Source: Paraconiothyrium sp. Pb-2020
Taxonomy: Eukaryota > Ascomycota > Dothideomycetes > Pleosporales > Didymosphaeriaceae
Length of the DNA: 64,000 nucleotides
Direction of reading: 5' to 3'
NCBI GenBank assembly: GCA_022419385.1
Contig: JAJUBI010000009.1
Span: forward strand, 248,001-312,000
The notes under the pieces are model-generated. The model saw nothing but the letters and a program-made list of their open reading frames with translations. It was not told the DNA's origin and searched no databases. The translations under genes were made by a program, and so were the position numbers. Within the stretch, counting starts at the first letter, position 1. The number at the start of each line of letters is the position of its first letter. Positions 34,749 to 46,077 of the stretch are shown in pieces.

Positions 34749-35832
34749 ATGGCAGCGAATACGGACAGGCGAAGGATCAATGCGCCCAGCGGCGGCACCT
34801 CAGCGCCGGCTTTTGCGAAGACGGTCACAGAGGATGGCTACCTTCAATCGTTGCGGCCAACCAGAACAAGAGGACCGAATGATCTACGAAAGACTTGTAA
34901 GTGCTTCGCCAAAAAGGGAGACGAACATCTTGCGTTCGTTGCTTCGGTACAGAGCATCTCCGATGTCTATGGAAGCTCCCTCAAGCTTCCAATGCTTTCT
35001 GTCTTAGAGCTGAGTCTGAACTAACAGCCTTCAAACAGTCCTCCGAACCGGCATTGTACCCTCTGCATCAGGCTCCGCATACCTCGAAGTTCCTACCACA
35101 TCGTCTTCGCAGGCTACCTTAATTCCCCCTACCTCAAGCCTAAAGATCGCGGCTTCGATCCAAGGCCCGAAGCCCCTCCCCCGCAGTGCGCCGTTCTCCC
35201 CAACTCTTGTGCTCACGACCACCGTAAAGTTCGCGCCATTCGCTACCAGACATAGAAGAGGATATATTCGCGATTTGGCAGAACGAGATCTTGGCGTACA
35301 TCTGGAGACTGCTTTGAGAGGCGTTATAATTGGCGAAAGATGGCCTAAGAGTGGGGTAGAAGTTGTCATTACCATCCTTGAAGGAGATGAAGATGCATGG
35401 TGGGGCGATAGCTGCGCTGGGGGTGGAGGTGGTACCGGCTTTGGTCTGCTCAATGTGCTAGCTGGGTGCATAACCGTTGCAAGTGCAGCGATTACCGATG
35501 CGGGCATTGACTGTGTTGACATGGTCGCTGGAGGAGTGGCGGCGGTCACGGGAGCTGGACAGAAAGTTCTGGATCCGTGTCCAGCGGAGCACCAAGACCT
35601 TGTCGCAGCTTGCGCAGTGGGCTATCTGGCATCAAGAGACGAGATTACAGAGCTATGGCTCAAAGGAGACGTCGGCGCAGACCCTGACGAGCTCATCGAA
35701 GGTGCTACGCGTGCCGCTCTGGGTAGTGTGAGCGTGTTAAGAGAGGTGCTACTCGAGAATATGGAGGCGAAAATGAAGATCGACAAAGAGGGGTCAAAAA
35801 GGAAGCTGGAAGATGTCGAAATGTCTGGTTGA
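34749..35832 (+). CDS. MTR3: Exosome complex subunit Mtr3 (RNase PH fold)
   Basis: Two exons, 34749-34896 and 35039-35832, with a 142-nt intron (GTAAGT..CTAACAGCCTTCAAACAG), give 313 residues. The join makes DLRKT-FLRTGIVPSASGSAYLE continuous, which is the diagnostic start of the Mtr3/Rrp42-type RNase PH domain. Later blocks are ERDLGVHLETALRGVI, GFGLLNVLAGCITVASAAITDAGI and DMVAGGVAAV. Mtr3 is one of six ring subunits of the RNA exosome and has lost catalytic residues; it helps thread RNA to Rrp44 and Rrp6. An ATG-to-stop frame inside the long intron belongs to no gene. No defect seen. Confidence 0.92.
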
Positions 35833-36356
35833 CGTGTATGTCGGATTGGGCCGCATAGATCTCTTTTGCATAGCGACGGCGTTTGTATACCATCAGGGTC
35901 GGGAATTAAATGAGCAAAAAATGCTAATGAGCATATCTGCCGCATCTTTCGGCCAAATGCTGGACGAGCGCTTTAAGATAGACCATCTATGAGCAATCAT
36001 TGGTATCACGACGTGCTGATGTCTCCGTAACGTGAGCTTTGGCGCAATTCTTCGCTTCTCACGCGCTTGTTCCGAGATCACGTTCTAGAAATCTAACGAG
36101 GTACGTTCTGCCAGAGTATATGAGGTTCTACGATTTCTTACTTTCATCACCATTTTGGTCACTTGCAGTACCAGATCCCGAGGTCGTGGGTGATCGCGCC
36201 TTCCTTTCCTGTGTCTCTTACTAGCACTGGTGCAAACGAAGCTGGGGACCGGTCCGTTTGCTCTCTTATAGCACATAACTTCATCGCACTTCATATCATC
36301 CTCAATCCCTCTTCTTCAAAGTGGTAGCAGCATCGCTGGCACTTTCAGCAGTAACC
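35833..36356. other. Spacer between MTR3 and the Arb1-like gene
   Basis: Two genes run in the same direction; the spacer holds the MTR3 3' end and the next promoter. No other signal found. Confidence 0.45.
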
Positions 36357-38261
36357 ATGGCAGCCACGACCGAGCAGGCCACTGTGCCGGAAGAGCATCC
36401 TGATGCACCCGAGATCCGGCGACAGGTATGTTGACAAAACCTTCGCTCTACGGTCAGGGCGTAGGCTCACTAACGGTATCAAGGTGGAGTACTACTTCTC
36501 CGATGAGAACCTCCCAACCGATCTTCACTTGCTGCAATGCTGCGGCGGCCGCGAAAACCTCCCCGTCTCCATCTCGCGCATCTGCGGCTTCAAGAAGATG
36601 CGCAGCTTCAAGCCAAAGTCCTTAGTCCCCACCGCCCTGCGCAAGTCCACCTTCCTCGTCGTGTCCGAAGACGGAAAGCAGGTCCGTCGCAAGGTTCCTC
36701 TACGAGGCCCTTGTGCACTCGATCCGGACTACTTCAATGACGACGAGATCGCGTATGATCCGAGGGCGCGGGTACCAGCTGTTCAGCCTGTCCCGTTGCT
36801 CCCGCAGAAGAAAGCTGAGTATCCGGAGGGGAAGAGCAAGAACATGATGAAGCCGACGGGTTTCGAGGATGCATATGTGAGCTACCTATGACCGCGGTGT
36901 TTTAGCTAAGCGTTCACTAATGTATGAAGGTCGAACCGCCCATTACTCCGGATGAGGCCCAAGAAGAGGACGCTATGTATGATCCGGACAAGCACTTCGT
37001 GGAGCGCATTGAGATCGCCATCCAACGGTTCAAGCAAAAGAGGCGAATGCATGAGCAGTACTCCAACATCTTCAACAAGTGGATGCGCTTCGGTGGCGTG
37101 GAGAGCGCTCCTCGCATGTTTGGAGGTCTATCGAACAAAGATATGGCTGGCATGGATGCTGAAGAGATCGCAAGGGCTAAGGCTACACATCAGGTGCCTT
37201 GGGATCGAGAGGATACCAAGTATTGGGTGGTGGATTTCGTTGGTGGTGGGGAAGCTTTTTTGTATGTTGAAACTCTTGAGTTCATTCAGGCTCAGGAGTG
37301 AAGCCACTGACAATATCGCAGGTCATCCTTCTTCCCGGCTCACTATGGCTTCAACCCCCAGCAAATCAAGACAGCCTGCCAGGTCCTTCGTTCCTTCTAC
37401 AACTACCTCATCTACCACTCTGTGTGCCCCGAATACCGCGAGGACCTTGATAAAGCGCGTAAGCTGTGCGACATCGCCGAAATCGAGCTATCCAAGTCAT
37501 ACAATGCAGGCCTTGCTCTTCCCGGTGCCTTCAACACCGCCGCTAGCACTATCTTTGGTGGTTCTAAAGCTGGCACCTACACTGGCAACGTGGAGTGGGC
37601 CATCAAGCTCAAGGAAGAGGGCGTGGATCTGCAAGAAGTGGGTGTGATGGATGAAGAGGCCAGGATTACCTTCAGGACTGCGGTGGCCATTATAGGGACA
37701 GACGAGCAACAAGCCTTGCTCGACACAAAAGCTGTCAAGGTTTTGAGGGACCAGTCGCTCAGCCTAGAGGTTGTGACCATCACTCCCTCAGATCAGCTTA
37801 CGCGCGAGATGTACGCCCGCCAAAACGGGTTCACGGCTCCTAAAATCCAACTCCAACCCCTCGGTAAACTCGTCTGTCGCTCCTTCTACATCGACGACTT
37901 CAACGAATACGATCTTCCTAAAGACAAGTATCCAAGTGGTCGCCTCTCTCAGTTGGAGGACGGCAAGCAGTACGAGTTCTGGGTTGAGGACCGCGTCCTG
38001 GAAGAGTGCTTTGTGGGCATGAAGCTCGATGCGAGGATTCTGGCCCTTGACGGTGGTATCACAATTCTTGATGACGTGCGAGAGGCCATGTGCAGCTTCT
38101 ACAAGTGGCTGCCCAACGAGCTGTGGATGAGCCGCCACCCGAAGGAGGTGGTGATCAGGAAGAAGGATATGGACGAGGAGTCCGAGGCCGAGGCCGATGG
38201 TCAAGAAGGCGATGGCGGTGAGGGAAAGTTCGCGGATGATGAGTCGATTTATGGGGAGTAA
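36357..38261 (+). CDS. Arb1-domain protein with N-terminal La motif (siRNA chaperone subunit-like)
   Basis: Four exons, 36357-36425, 36484-36876, 36930-37261 and 37322-38261, keep frame through three introns and give 577 residues. Residues 24-100 form a La motif: VEYYFSDENLPTDLHLL, ISRICGFKKMRSF and STFLVVSEDGKQVRRKVPL. From about residue 165 the protein matches the Arb1 family: FVERIEIAIQRFKQKRR, FNKWMRFGGVESAPRMFGG, MDAEEIARAKATHQVPWD, AFLSSFFPAHYGF and YHSVCPEYREDLDKAR. In fission yeast Arb1 with Arb2 and Ago1 forms the ARC complex, which holds duplex siRNA and inhibits slicing before RITS assembly. A La motif binding RNA 3' ends on the same chain is a plausible addition. It ends in an acidic tail. 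Confidence 0.8.
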
Positions 38262-39366
38262 ATTGAGGAGCGAGGCACTGGCGACTCAGTCTTGGAATCT
38301 TCATAGATAAGGGAACAAACTTGAGTCAGAGGTTTGATCATCGTTTGCGAGAACTGTGTAGCAAGTTCAAAGTATCTCCGGATTGTATTCAGCTAAACTA
38401 CATAGAAACTTGCGAAACGCGAGAATGCATTTACCAGTGTTTACATATATGCTTGATCTGCGTCGAAAGTACGTGAAACGAATGCCACTATACGACTACC
38501 ACGTTGCTCGTCATAACATCGCTTCATGGGCGCTTATCAACTTTTTCCATGCTTGTTTATCGCGATTTTCCACATCGAGATCTCTTGACTTGATGATCTG
38601 TCTCTTGGTCTTACACCTCTGAGTTCCTCACACGGACTAGATCTAGCTAATTCTCAGCCTTGTGGTAGCGGGAGCACAGATAAAGAGTGTAGGTACAAGC
38701 TCTCCACTTAGGTTTCAAGTAATGAGAAAGATACATGAGAAGTTGAACAAATTGAAATGAATAATTAAGTACACGCAGTTATTGTTAGATTGAAACAATC
38801 AAATGCTCCGATTCACATATTGGCGAAACTCATGGTAAGGTGAGTCATCGAGGAGCGTAGCTGATTGGGAAAGAAAAAGAAGTATGGAGACTGGTCAACG
38901 CCCTACGCTACTGTGGTCCCATATTGACATGCGGCACATGCTAGGATAAGGTAATCACCTTGTCTTCTTCGAGTGAACCGAACATGTGGTCAGAATAAGG
39001 GATTTACTTTCGTATATGACACAACGATAGCAAAGGAGGTGGAAGCAAACATTTGTATTGGCATGCAGTATCAAGACCTTTTCTACGGCTTGCTATTTAA
39101 CATGCAACGAATCCTGCATGATGCTGCTCAAGCTCAAACCATGTCCGGCAGCACGAATGCTGCTACAATTTCAAAAACCCCATGTACGCATGACTGTCCG
39201 TGAACTGTACTAATAAACTCCATAGTCTTGGATAAGTGAAGATAACCGTTTCGTGAATGGTACAAATAATCAAACTTCTACAACAACTTGAACGTATCAG
39301 CGTTCATGAGATTGTAGAATAGCTTCTTGGCTTAGCTGCGTGGATGCGGCTAGCTCAAGTGGAAGA
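38262..39366. other. Gene-free stretch between convergent genes
   Basis: It is AT-rich compared with the flanking coding sequence. Short open frames at 38383-38622 and 38973-39203 have no motif. Confidence 0.4.
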
Positions 39367-41550
39367 TCAACGTGAAAAGGAGTGGAGGACCTCATCAGCG
39401 TCTTGCTCGCCATCAGACTCCGGATCATCCTCTTCCGCCGCTTTGGAGTCGTCATCGGACTCCAGCTCGTCTTCGTCTGCGGCATAGTCGTCGTCGTCGG
39501 AATCTAGATCCTTCTGGTGCTTGTGATATTCTGGATAGTCCTCAGAGTCTTCCTCTTCGTCGCTGTCGTCGTCGCTGTCCGTTCCGGTCTCGGCTTCGGT
39601 CTCGGCTGCGTTGTGAGCAGCTATGAGACTAGCTGGCAGTTTGGCACCAATGGAAGCTGGCCACGGCATGGGGGCTTGTCACACCTTGTCACGTACACGA
39701 GGCGGAGCTTGAGATTCTGGTGTGCCGAGCTGCTGTAGTTGTGGAGCGGCGGTAACCTCACCCGTGCGAGGTTTCTTAAAGCTTTGGGCCGGCTGGTTGG
39801 CTGACGCATGGAGAGGCTGAGAAGGTGGGCGCTTGGAGGCAGCGCGGACCCGAGGAGGAGCTGAGTGTCCAGGATCGAAGCTACGGTAAGGCTGAGCTGT
39901 GTAGAGATGGGGTTCGCGAAGTTGCTGCGACCGGTTCGTATCGTGAGCGCCCATGTGTTCCTGATATTGTGCACCATGACGCTCCCCGAAATGATCAGTC
40001 GTCTGAGCCCGGAAACCTGCGTGTGGACCTTGGACGGGGAACGGAGATACGTGTGGCATACCCTGAGACTGGGTTGCGTAGCCAGTCTGCCATGGGTCCC
40101 ATGATTGGGCGTTGATTGCACCTCGCTGGTAACCATTGGAACCTGAGATGTTCGGTGCATTTATCGGACGTCGCTGGTTGTTGTACTGCCCGGACTTGAA
40201 CATTGTGTCGAAATCGGCACTAGAACCGAGAGGCCCTGCAAATGCGTTGAAGGTACCTATAGTGGCTCCTGTGATATTCATAGGCCTATGCTGATCCTGA
40301 TCTGGGATGCCAGGATAGCGGTGATCAAAGGGGTGACGAAGGCCATGAGGACGAAGGTTGGGTCCCCTGCCATCGGCTTGGGAGTCCAATGGAGGACCAT
40401 CAGGACCATTCGTCGGGTTCTGGAAGGGATTTGCCGCACCCATGGGGTCTCCAGCTACTGAAGAACCCGAAGTAGTCAGTAGCTCTGGAATGTGAGGCAT
40501 CGAAGCGGGTAGCTGGGAGTTCGGATTGGAGTTCAAAGGCGCCTTGTGGGTGGCGGTGCCACGAGAGCGCTGGGTGGAAGGCTTGTGAATGATAGTTTTC
40601 TGTTGCTGTGGCTTGTTGATCTCTTTGACCTTTGCTTTGAGCTCTTCGATCTTCTTCGCCTTGCAATCATTGCTCTCGGCAGTCTTGCACTTCGTCTGCC
40701 AAATGATTTGCGGATGGTTTGCCAATGCAAACATGTGCTCGATATCATTGATCGCTTCAGCGCACACAGTCTTCCAGTAATGAAGGACGGTAATGACCAT
40801 TTCGATGCGGCTTTCGCAGTTTCCTGTCATGTCCGCTGTAGGCACTGGATAATCCTTCACGAAACCGTACTTGAGCTTCATCTTACGTGCAAGATCTTCT
40901 TTGACCTGGCCCCTGAATCCCCGACGGCAGCGATCGATGATAACTTCGAACAGGACATGGCACCGTGATTCCACAAGATCTTCGCCGACGTACCATCCAT
41001 GTTTAGCATTGCCTGCTGGGTCGAACATTTGTACTCTAGTTGTGTATGTTCCATTTTTGTCCAGTTTGTCGTGGATGTCCGTCAAATTGAGCATTGCATC
41101 CATTAACCGAACGATGTAGTCCTCTCGCGCCGCCTCGACTTGAGCGATAGTGGGGTCCTGGGCCGGATCTACGTGTGGCGTGTGAGTCACGCGGAACATG
41201 TTGACAAAGGCTTGCTCGGTGCTCATAGTAAGCCGAGGATGGGAGGGCATCGCCTTTGCCATTGGGGGATTTGGGTTGATATACGAAGGAAGAGGGTGTC
41301 CGGCCAGTCCAGTAGCAAGAAGCCTAGACAACGGTTCCGTGACAGGAGCGGATTGGCTTAACTGAACTTCTCCGCTGAGAGCAACAGTTGCTACATCATT
41401 ACCGAAATCGGGCAAAAGATCCGCTTGGTAGGTTGGGAGGGACGCCTCTGCATGGAGCAAACCCAGGGATAGAGGCTTTGGCGAGCCAAAGTTGAGTGTC
41501 GAATCTTTGTGGAGTTCGCCATGTGGCTCAGGAGGCGTTGTTGGGGACAT
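39367..41550 (-). CDS. Acidic-tailed protein of an unnamed fungal family (paralogue A)
   Basis: From the ATG at 41548-41550 one frame runs to a TGA at 39679. The same frame then reopens and runs 100 further codons rich in Asp and Glu (SDDDSDEEEDSEDYPEY) to 39367. An 87-nt in-frame intron, 39675-39761 (GTGAGG..GTGACAAG), would remove the TGA and give 698 residues; without splicing the product has 623. The central part (about residues 120-300) pairs with the gene at 43810: HTPHVDPAQDPTIAQVEAAR, VLFEVIIDRCRRGFRGQ, and ANHPQIIWQTKC. The middle is Gln/Pro/Gly-rich and the end is basic then acidic, like a nuclear protein. No known domain recognised. It is followed downstream by a rhodopsin-type gene. 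Confidence 0.68.
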
Positions 41551-42075
41551 CGCTCGAGGCAAGGCCTTTGGGCGACGACCGCTGTTTGAGATGTAGATAG
41601 CACGTCTTCTGCGACAACGTGCTCGAGTCCGATTGGAAGATAGAGTAAAGAAGATGTGAAAAGGTGCTGTATTCTCATGCAAACAGTTTAGGCCCGTGGG
41701 AAACTGCGGCGAAAGCACGTAGAGCGCATTTGAAATTGAAGGGGCCTAAGGTCGGGGAGAGTGAGTGAGGGCGTGCAAAGGTTTATGTACCCTTCAGAAC
41801 GTTGAAACTAGTGGAAAGACCTCAGAAATGCAGGCCAGCTAGGGGCGCACACGGGCAACCTCTCCCCTTTAGTAAAGTTGAGAAAATACGCGCCGCGCGT
41901 CCCTAAAGCTTCCGGAAGTTAACACACATTTTCAACCTGACCACAATTTTGTCTGCAGAGTACGTTATCATTGACCGCATCGTTTCGGACACCGCAAAAT
42001 ACAAGAGTACGATTGAGACATGAGCAACTTTTCGGTCTCCCATCGTCTATCTTAGGAGCCTGTAGTATTCCGATC
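41551..42075. other. Upstream region of paralogue A
   Basis: The frame of paralogue A stays open back to 41718 but has no ATG there. The rest lacks coding signal and serves as spacer to the rhodopsin-type gene, which ends at 42076. Confidence 0.4.
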
Positions 42076-43168
42076 TCAACTCATTCGCGTCCGACATGAC
42101 CGGCAGATACGATTCACCGTGCCCCGCAGCATCAAGTTAAGATCGAGCGACAGCATACATCGCACCATGGCTACAGCCAGCCGTAATGCAACAAAGGCTG
42201 AATGCCACGACCTCTTTTGCCGCATCCACATGCGATAAGCTCGATTATACATTTTCATAATCAAGGGCCCTTGAGCGAGCGTGAGGCTCAACATCGTTCC
42301 CACAGTCGATAACAAGCCGAGATAGCTTTTGGCATAGATGAAGTCCGGGGACGTCGCAAAATACAGTGAGTTCAACCTCACTATTGTGACAATCAGAACG
42401 CTTGCGAAAAGACAATGTCAGCAAACATTCGGATATCTTATGATCGAGACGGCTATACTGACATCAAGCCTATCTCAAAGACGAAGATCAGGGCCAATTT
42501 CCTCTTACCCCATATCGCGAGTTTAACGATAGCTCGTACAGGTACCAGGAATAGCGGTAGATCGAGCATTAGTCCAATAATTTCAATCGCAAGAAAGGAG
42601 GCCTTCTGGTCACCACATGTACCAACAGTGGCATCCCATTGCGCGGCAAGTGGGCGGCAAATCAGTAGGACTTCCAGGACTGAAACGATCGGATAGAAGA
42701 TGCTAAGCACCATCCCGGTTTTAAGGCAGTAGTCGCTGCTTGAGTCTGATCCAGGTGGACAAAAGACTCGCAACAGAAACCGATAAGCAGCGATTCTGAT
42801 CAACCCGTTCGTCGCGATCCACAGGCTTTCATGAATGAGTAGCGACTGAATGTTATGTAAGCAAACATAGCATTCGCAGCTTGGTTTATTTTATCTTCAT
42901 TACGTACTTTAGCGAGCGTGTTGATTAGGTCAGGCGTAAAGTCAACTTGGTGTTCGCGACGTCCTTCTATCACAATCGCCCATGTTGTTTGACAAGCGAG
43001 TGCCACGCCCATCGCCATAGCTAGTACGGTGATAAACTCGTCTAGTCCGATCATACGTCGTTTGGCGATAGCGAGAATAATAGAAAGTATTACAGTCGCC
43101 AAAGCGATGCTAACAAAAAACCATGTGACCATGATAGTGATCATGCCAAAGTGTGAGATCGAACTCAT
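42076..43168 (-). CDS. SAT4/rhodopsin-domain integral membrane protein
   Basis: Three exons: 43168-42908, 42845-42463 and 42400-42076; both introns are 62 nt; 322 residues. Intron 1 (GTACGT..ACATTCAG) joins LINTLAK to SLLIHESLWIATNGLIRIA. Intron 2 (donor GTCAGT, acceptor TCGCAAG) joins VFEIGL to IVLIVTIVRLNSLYFATSPD; it is the only choice I found that keeps both frame and the helix pattern. Hydrophobic helices include WFFVSIALATVILSIILAI, GMVLSIFYPIVSVLEVLLI and LPLFLVPVRAIVKLAIW, and RMIGLDEFITVLAM replaces the usual GLDDWLML. The C-terminal part after residue 250 is weakly conserved. Function unknown; family expanded in filamentous ascomycetes. Confidence 0.75.
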
Positions 43169-43809
43169 GGTGGGCAAAGCGACTTGAAGAGTCTGAGGAT
43201 CAGTGGAAGCATACACGAACGCAGCAGTAAGGTTGATGCTGTGTTTCAAGTGCATTAACAACATAAGAATGACTGATAGTGAGGCGAAGCTTGGACTTGC
43301 ATGATGGCTTAGACATGAACTTGTGAGCTCATTGGCGCGCATGACGAAAGGCACTTACAAGGCTGAATTGGCAAGGTTATCCGTGTACTCACCGGATGAG
43401 GCTGAACCATCGACCAATATCATGTGACATATTAGTGGACCTGAAATACCTGTAGAAAATTGCTTTACTTGGGAGTTTTAGGGGTGATTCGAACACGCAC
43501 TTAATAGTCACGGATGTATAGAAGGCTATGTCTGCATGGAGTACCTTGAAACTCTTCAACTTGTTTGTCATTCACTATGTAAACCCAGAAAGCCAACATT
43601 AACCGTGCCAAAGGCATCATAGGGAGAACAGCCGTGGAGTCTCCAACGTAAGGGACGCTTAGACAACCACCAAAGCGAATCGTTCATGTCCAGAGTCTGC
43701 GAAGTGTAGAATAATTTCTCGGCTAACCGCATACATCGATGTAGCTGGCCTACATGTAGCGTCGACAGGAATCCAATCAGAAGATCACTCGGTCAACGCC
43801 TCCGCATTA
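43169..43809. other. Spacer between the rhodopsin-type gene and paralogue B
   Basis: A GTTCGAATCACC word on the minus strand near 43490 recalls a tRNA T-loop, but no matching acceptor or anticodon stem was found. Otherwise empty. Confidence 0.4.
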
Positions 43810-45738
43810 TTATGTGTCATCAGGGAGGTAATTGTTATCGTCGTCGGAGTCGTCGGAGTCGTCGGAGTCCTCTTCGAGATGTTCGTTAGGGAAGGGTCCA
43901 ATTGGGTCGTCGGGAATAGCAATATGTCCACCCATGAACGAGGTCTCATAGCCTTGAGGTAATTCACGGGGTACTGAACCTTCACCCAAAGGCACAGATA
44001 TGTCTGCGGAAAAGCCCGGATCCTCTAGTCCTGTGATGATGTGTTCCATCGTGCGCGCTTTCTTGAAGTTCGGAGGAGACACATGTTCGGTCGCGTTGGG
44101 GTCCTGATTGGAAAATCGTTCACGCTTGCGCTGTAAAGTTCCCGGGCGAGCCGCTGCGACTGGGCGGAACTGAGCACCACTGGACTGAGTTCCTTGTGAC
44201 TGGGCTTCGCTGTACCAATACTTGGGCTCCTTGAACTGCTTAGCGGTCATGTGACCTTGCATATTGCTGTTCGGGTCACGAGAGGGGCCGTGGTACGAAG
44301 ACTGCTGCTGCATTGGAACAAACTCCTCTGGACCAGACACTGTGTTGTCAACGGCCCGTGAATGCTGATAGAATGGGTTTTGATAAGGACTTCGATAATT
44401 GCGAGATTGGTCATATAAGTGGGGTCCCTCACCAAAGGAATTGTGGTAATGATGACCTGTTTTCGTGTGGTAATATTTCGACGGCAGAGCATTTTCTGAC
44501 GTGTTCATATCAGACGCGCATGCAGATGACTGTAGCGACCCATCGGCCAGATTTACAGGCGTTGACTGTGACCCCCGAGTGTTCACGCGGGCAGGGTTCG
44601 GAGCTTTAAGAGGAGGACGTGTCATGGGAGTTGAGTAAGAAGCCGCCGACGCCGAAGGGGAAGATTCTGGCTTTCGTGTGTGATGATGAGCAACAACTGA
44701 CGGTTGAGAAGCATGAGCAATGTCATAGAGCATCGAACCTTGTACGCGGCCCATCTCGGGCACATAACGGTTCGATGCAATGCTCAAGTCGATCGGAGGA
44801 GACACGGTATTGGCTGCTCCGGAACCCTTAGCAAGATGATTGCTAGTATTCGCAGTTTTGTCTTGAAGCTTGACCTTCAGGAGCTTGCAATAGGTATCTT
44901 CATCAGCTGGAAGTATTTTTCCATTGGCATCTTTCTTCACAAGACCGTATTTGTTCAGGAGTTTGACATAGCTCTTGGTCTGCTGTTGGGTTTCTGCCCT
45001 AGCATCGTTATTCTTCCGCTCGTTGACCTTGGTGAGGCGAAGTGCGAGAGGATGGTTGGCTATGGCATCAAAGTTGCCGCCATCGATCACACTAATACAC
45101 ACACACTTGTAAGTCTGAAGAGTGCCAACAACAGCATTCATGCGTTTCTGACAGGTTAACTCAGTGTCGGGTGGGTTTTCTGTATTAGGTGTGGTACTCG
45201 GGATAGCCTTGTCCTGTTTAGGGTCGCCTCGATATCCATGCAAGCAGCGGTCGATAACAGTGTGGAATACGCGACGGGAAACGGCCTCAACCTTGTGTTT
45301 GGAGGTCTTCTTGACCTTTGTGAGCGGGGAGGACCCTGGTTTATCGAAAACCTGGTTCAAGTTGAGAATTGCTCGCATCAGGGACTTTACCCAATCAATT
45401 TGGTTCTCAAGAACATCCTGAATGGTTGTGTCGTGGTTTGGATCGATGTAAGGCTCTCGACTCACGCGGTTAAGATACTCGAAGGCTTGTTTATCGGTCA
45501 TGTTAAGTTGCTCGTCATCGTCCGACCATGGATGTGGGCCGTTGTCGTTGTACGGCTCGACGTTGTCGGTCGGGACGTGAGAAACATGCTGGATTGCTGC
45601 TCCGGTATGATCGATGGACACGTGCGCATCTTGACGATTGTTGCTGCTCGCAGGGGTATATGTGCCTCGTTCAATATCGGAAACAGACTCATTCAGCTCG
45701 GCTTCCGGAGCTAGGCCGTCGAGAGACTTCTCGCCCAT
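43810..45738 (-). CDS. Acidic-tailed protein of an unnamed fungal family (paralogue B)
   Basis: One open frame; 642 residues from the ATG at 45736-45738 (MGEKSLDGLAPE), or 754 if it starts at the ATG at 46072-46074. I prefer the shorter start because the extra 112 residues are of irregular composition and have no match in paralogue A. Conserved with A: VSREPYIDPNHDTTIQDVLE, VFHTVIDRCLHGYRG, CQKRMNAVVGTLQTYKCV and IANHPLALRLTKVNE. The middle is low-complexity, followed by basic FKKARTMEH and a C-terminal run of Ser-Asp-Asp encoded by a TCGTCGGAG nucleotide repeat at about 43840-43870. Such an end suggests a nuclear or chromatin-associated role, but no domain is recognised. Confidence 0.68.
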   Translation of the reverse strand: MGEKSLDGLAPEAELNESVSDIERGTYTPASSNNRQDAHVSIDHTGAAIQHVSHVPTDNVEPYNDNGPHPWSDDDEQLNMTDKQAFEYLNRVSREPYIDPNHDTTIQDVLENQIDWVKSLMRAILNLNQVFDKPGSSPLTKVKKTSKHKVEAVSRRVFHTVIDRCLHGYRGDPKQDKAIPSTTPNTENPPDTELTCQKRMNAVVGTLQTYKCVCISVIDGGNFDAIANHPLALRLTKVNERKNNDARAETQQQTKSYVKLLNKYGLVKKDANGKILPADEDTYCKLLKVKLQDKTANTSNHLAKGSGAANTVSPPIDLSIASNRYVPEMGRVQGSMLYDIAHASQPSVVAHHHTRKPESSPSASAASYSTPMTRPPLKAPNPARVNTRGSQSTPVNLADGSLQSSACASDMNTSENALPSKYYHTKTGHHYHNSFGEGPHLYDQSRNYRSPYQNPFYQHSRAVDNTVSGPEEFVPMQQQSSYHGPSRDPNSNMQGHMTAKQFKEPKYWYSEAQSQGTQSSGAQFRPVAAARPGTLQRKRERFSNQDPNATEHVSPPNFKKARTMEHIITGLEDPGFSADISVPLGEGSVPRELPQGYETSFMGGHIAIPDDPIGPFPNEHLEEDSDDSDDSDDDNNYLPDDT

Positions 45739-46077
45739 TTTGGACGTGGGGTCCTGAGATTCAACTATCAGTGTCAATTGATAGAATTCTAAAAGAAGTG
45801 CCGGGAACTGTAATCCTACGCTGTTTACAGTTGGAAAGAGACAATACTGGTGGCGTTGGTCAATGTCAATACACCTCACACCAGACGCTGAGAGCGTCGA
45901 GTGCAAAGGCAGGATGCGTCGAGATTGGTGAGGATAGAGCAAAGTAGGGTGGGTTGAACGCGCGCGAGGGAGTGATCGTTCATGAAGTTCGGGTGTTGAA
46001 TATGACGAAAATTCATCACGTGGGGCGTATCGCTGCCGCACACGAGCAACTGCTAATTTCGGCGATGTAGTCATTGA

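Noticed and set aside
39679..39681. TGA of paralogue A as a plain nonsense mutation
   Set aside because: An in-frame GT-AG intron with a plausible branch site covers it, and paralogue B has a similar acidic tail; kept as an alternative only.
43460..43510. tRNA-like T-loop word on the minus strand
   Set aside because: No acceptor stem, D-arm or anticodon arm could be matched around it.
45739..46074. 112-residue N-terminal extension of paralogue B
   Set aside because: Irregular composition and no counterpart in paralogue A; more likely a 5' leader, though the ATG at 46074 is real.
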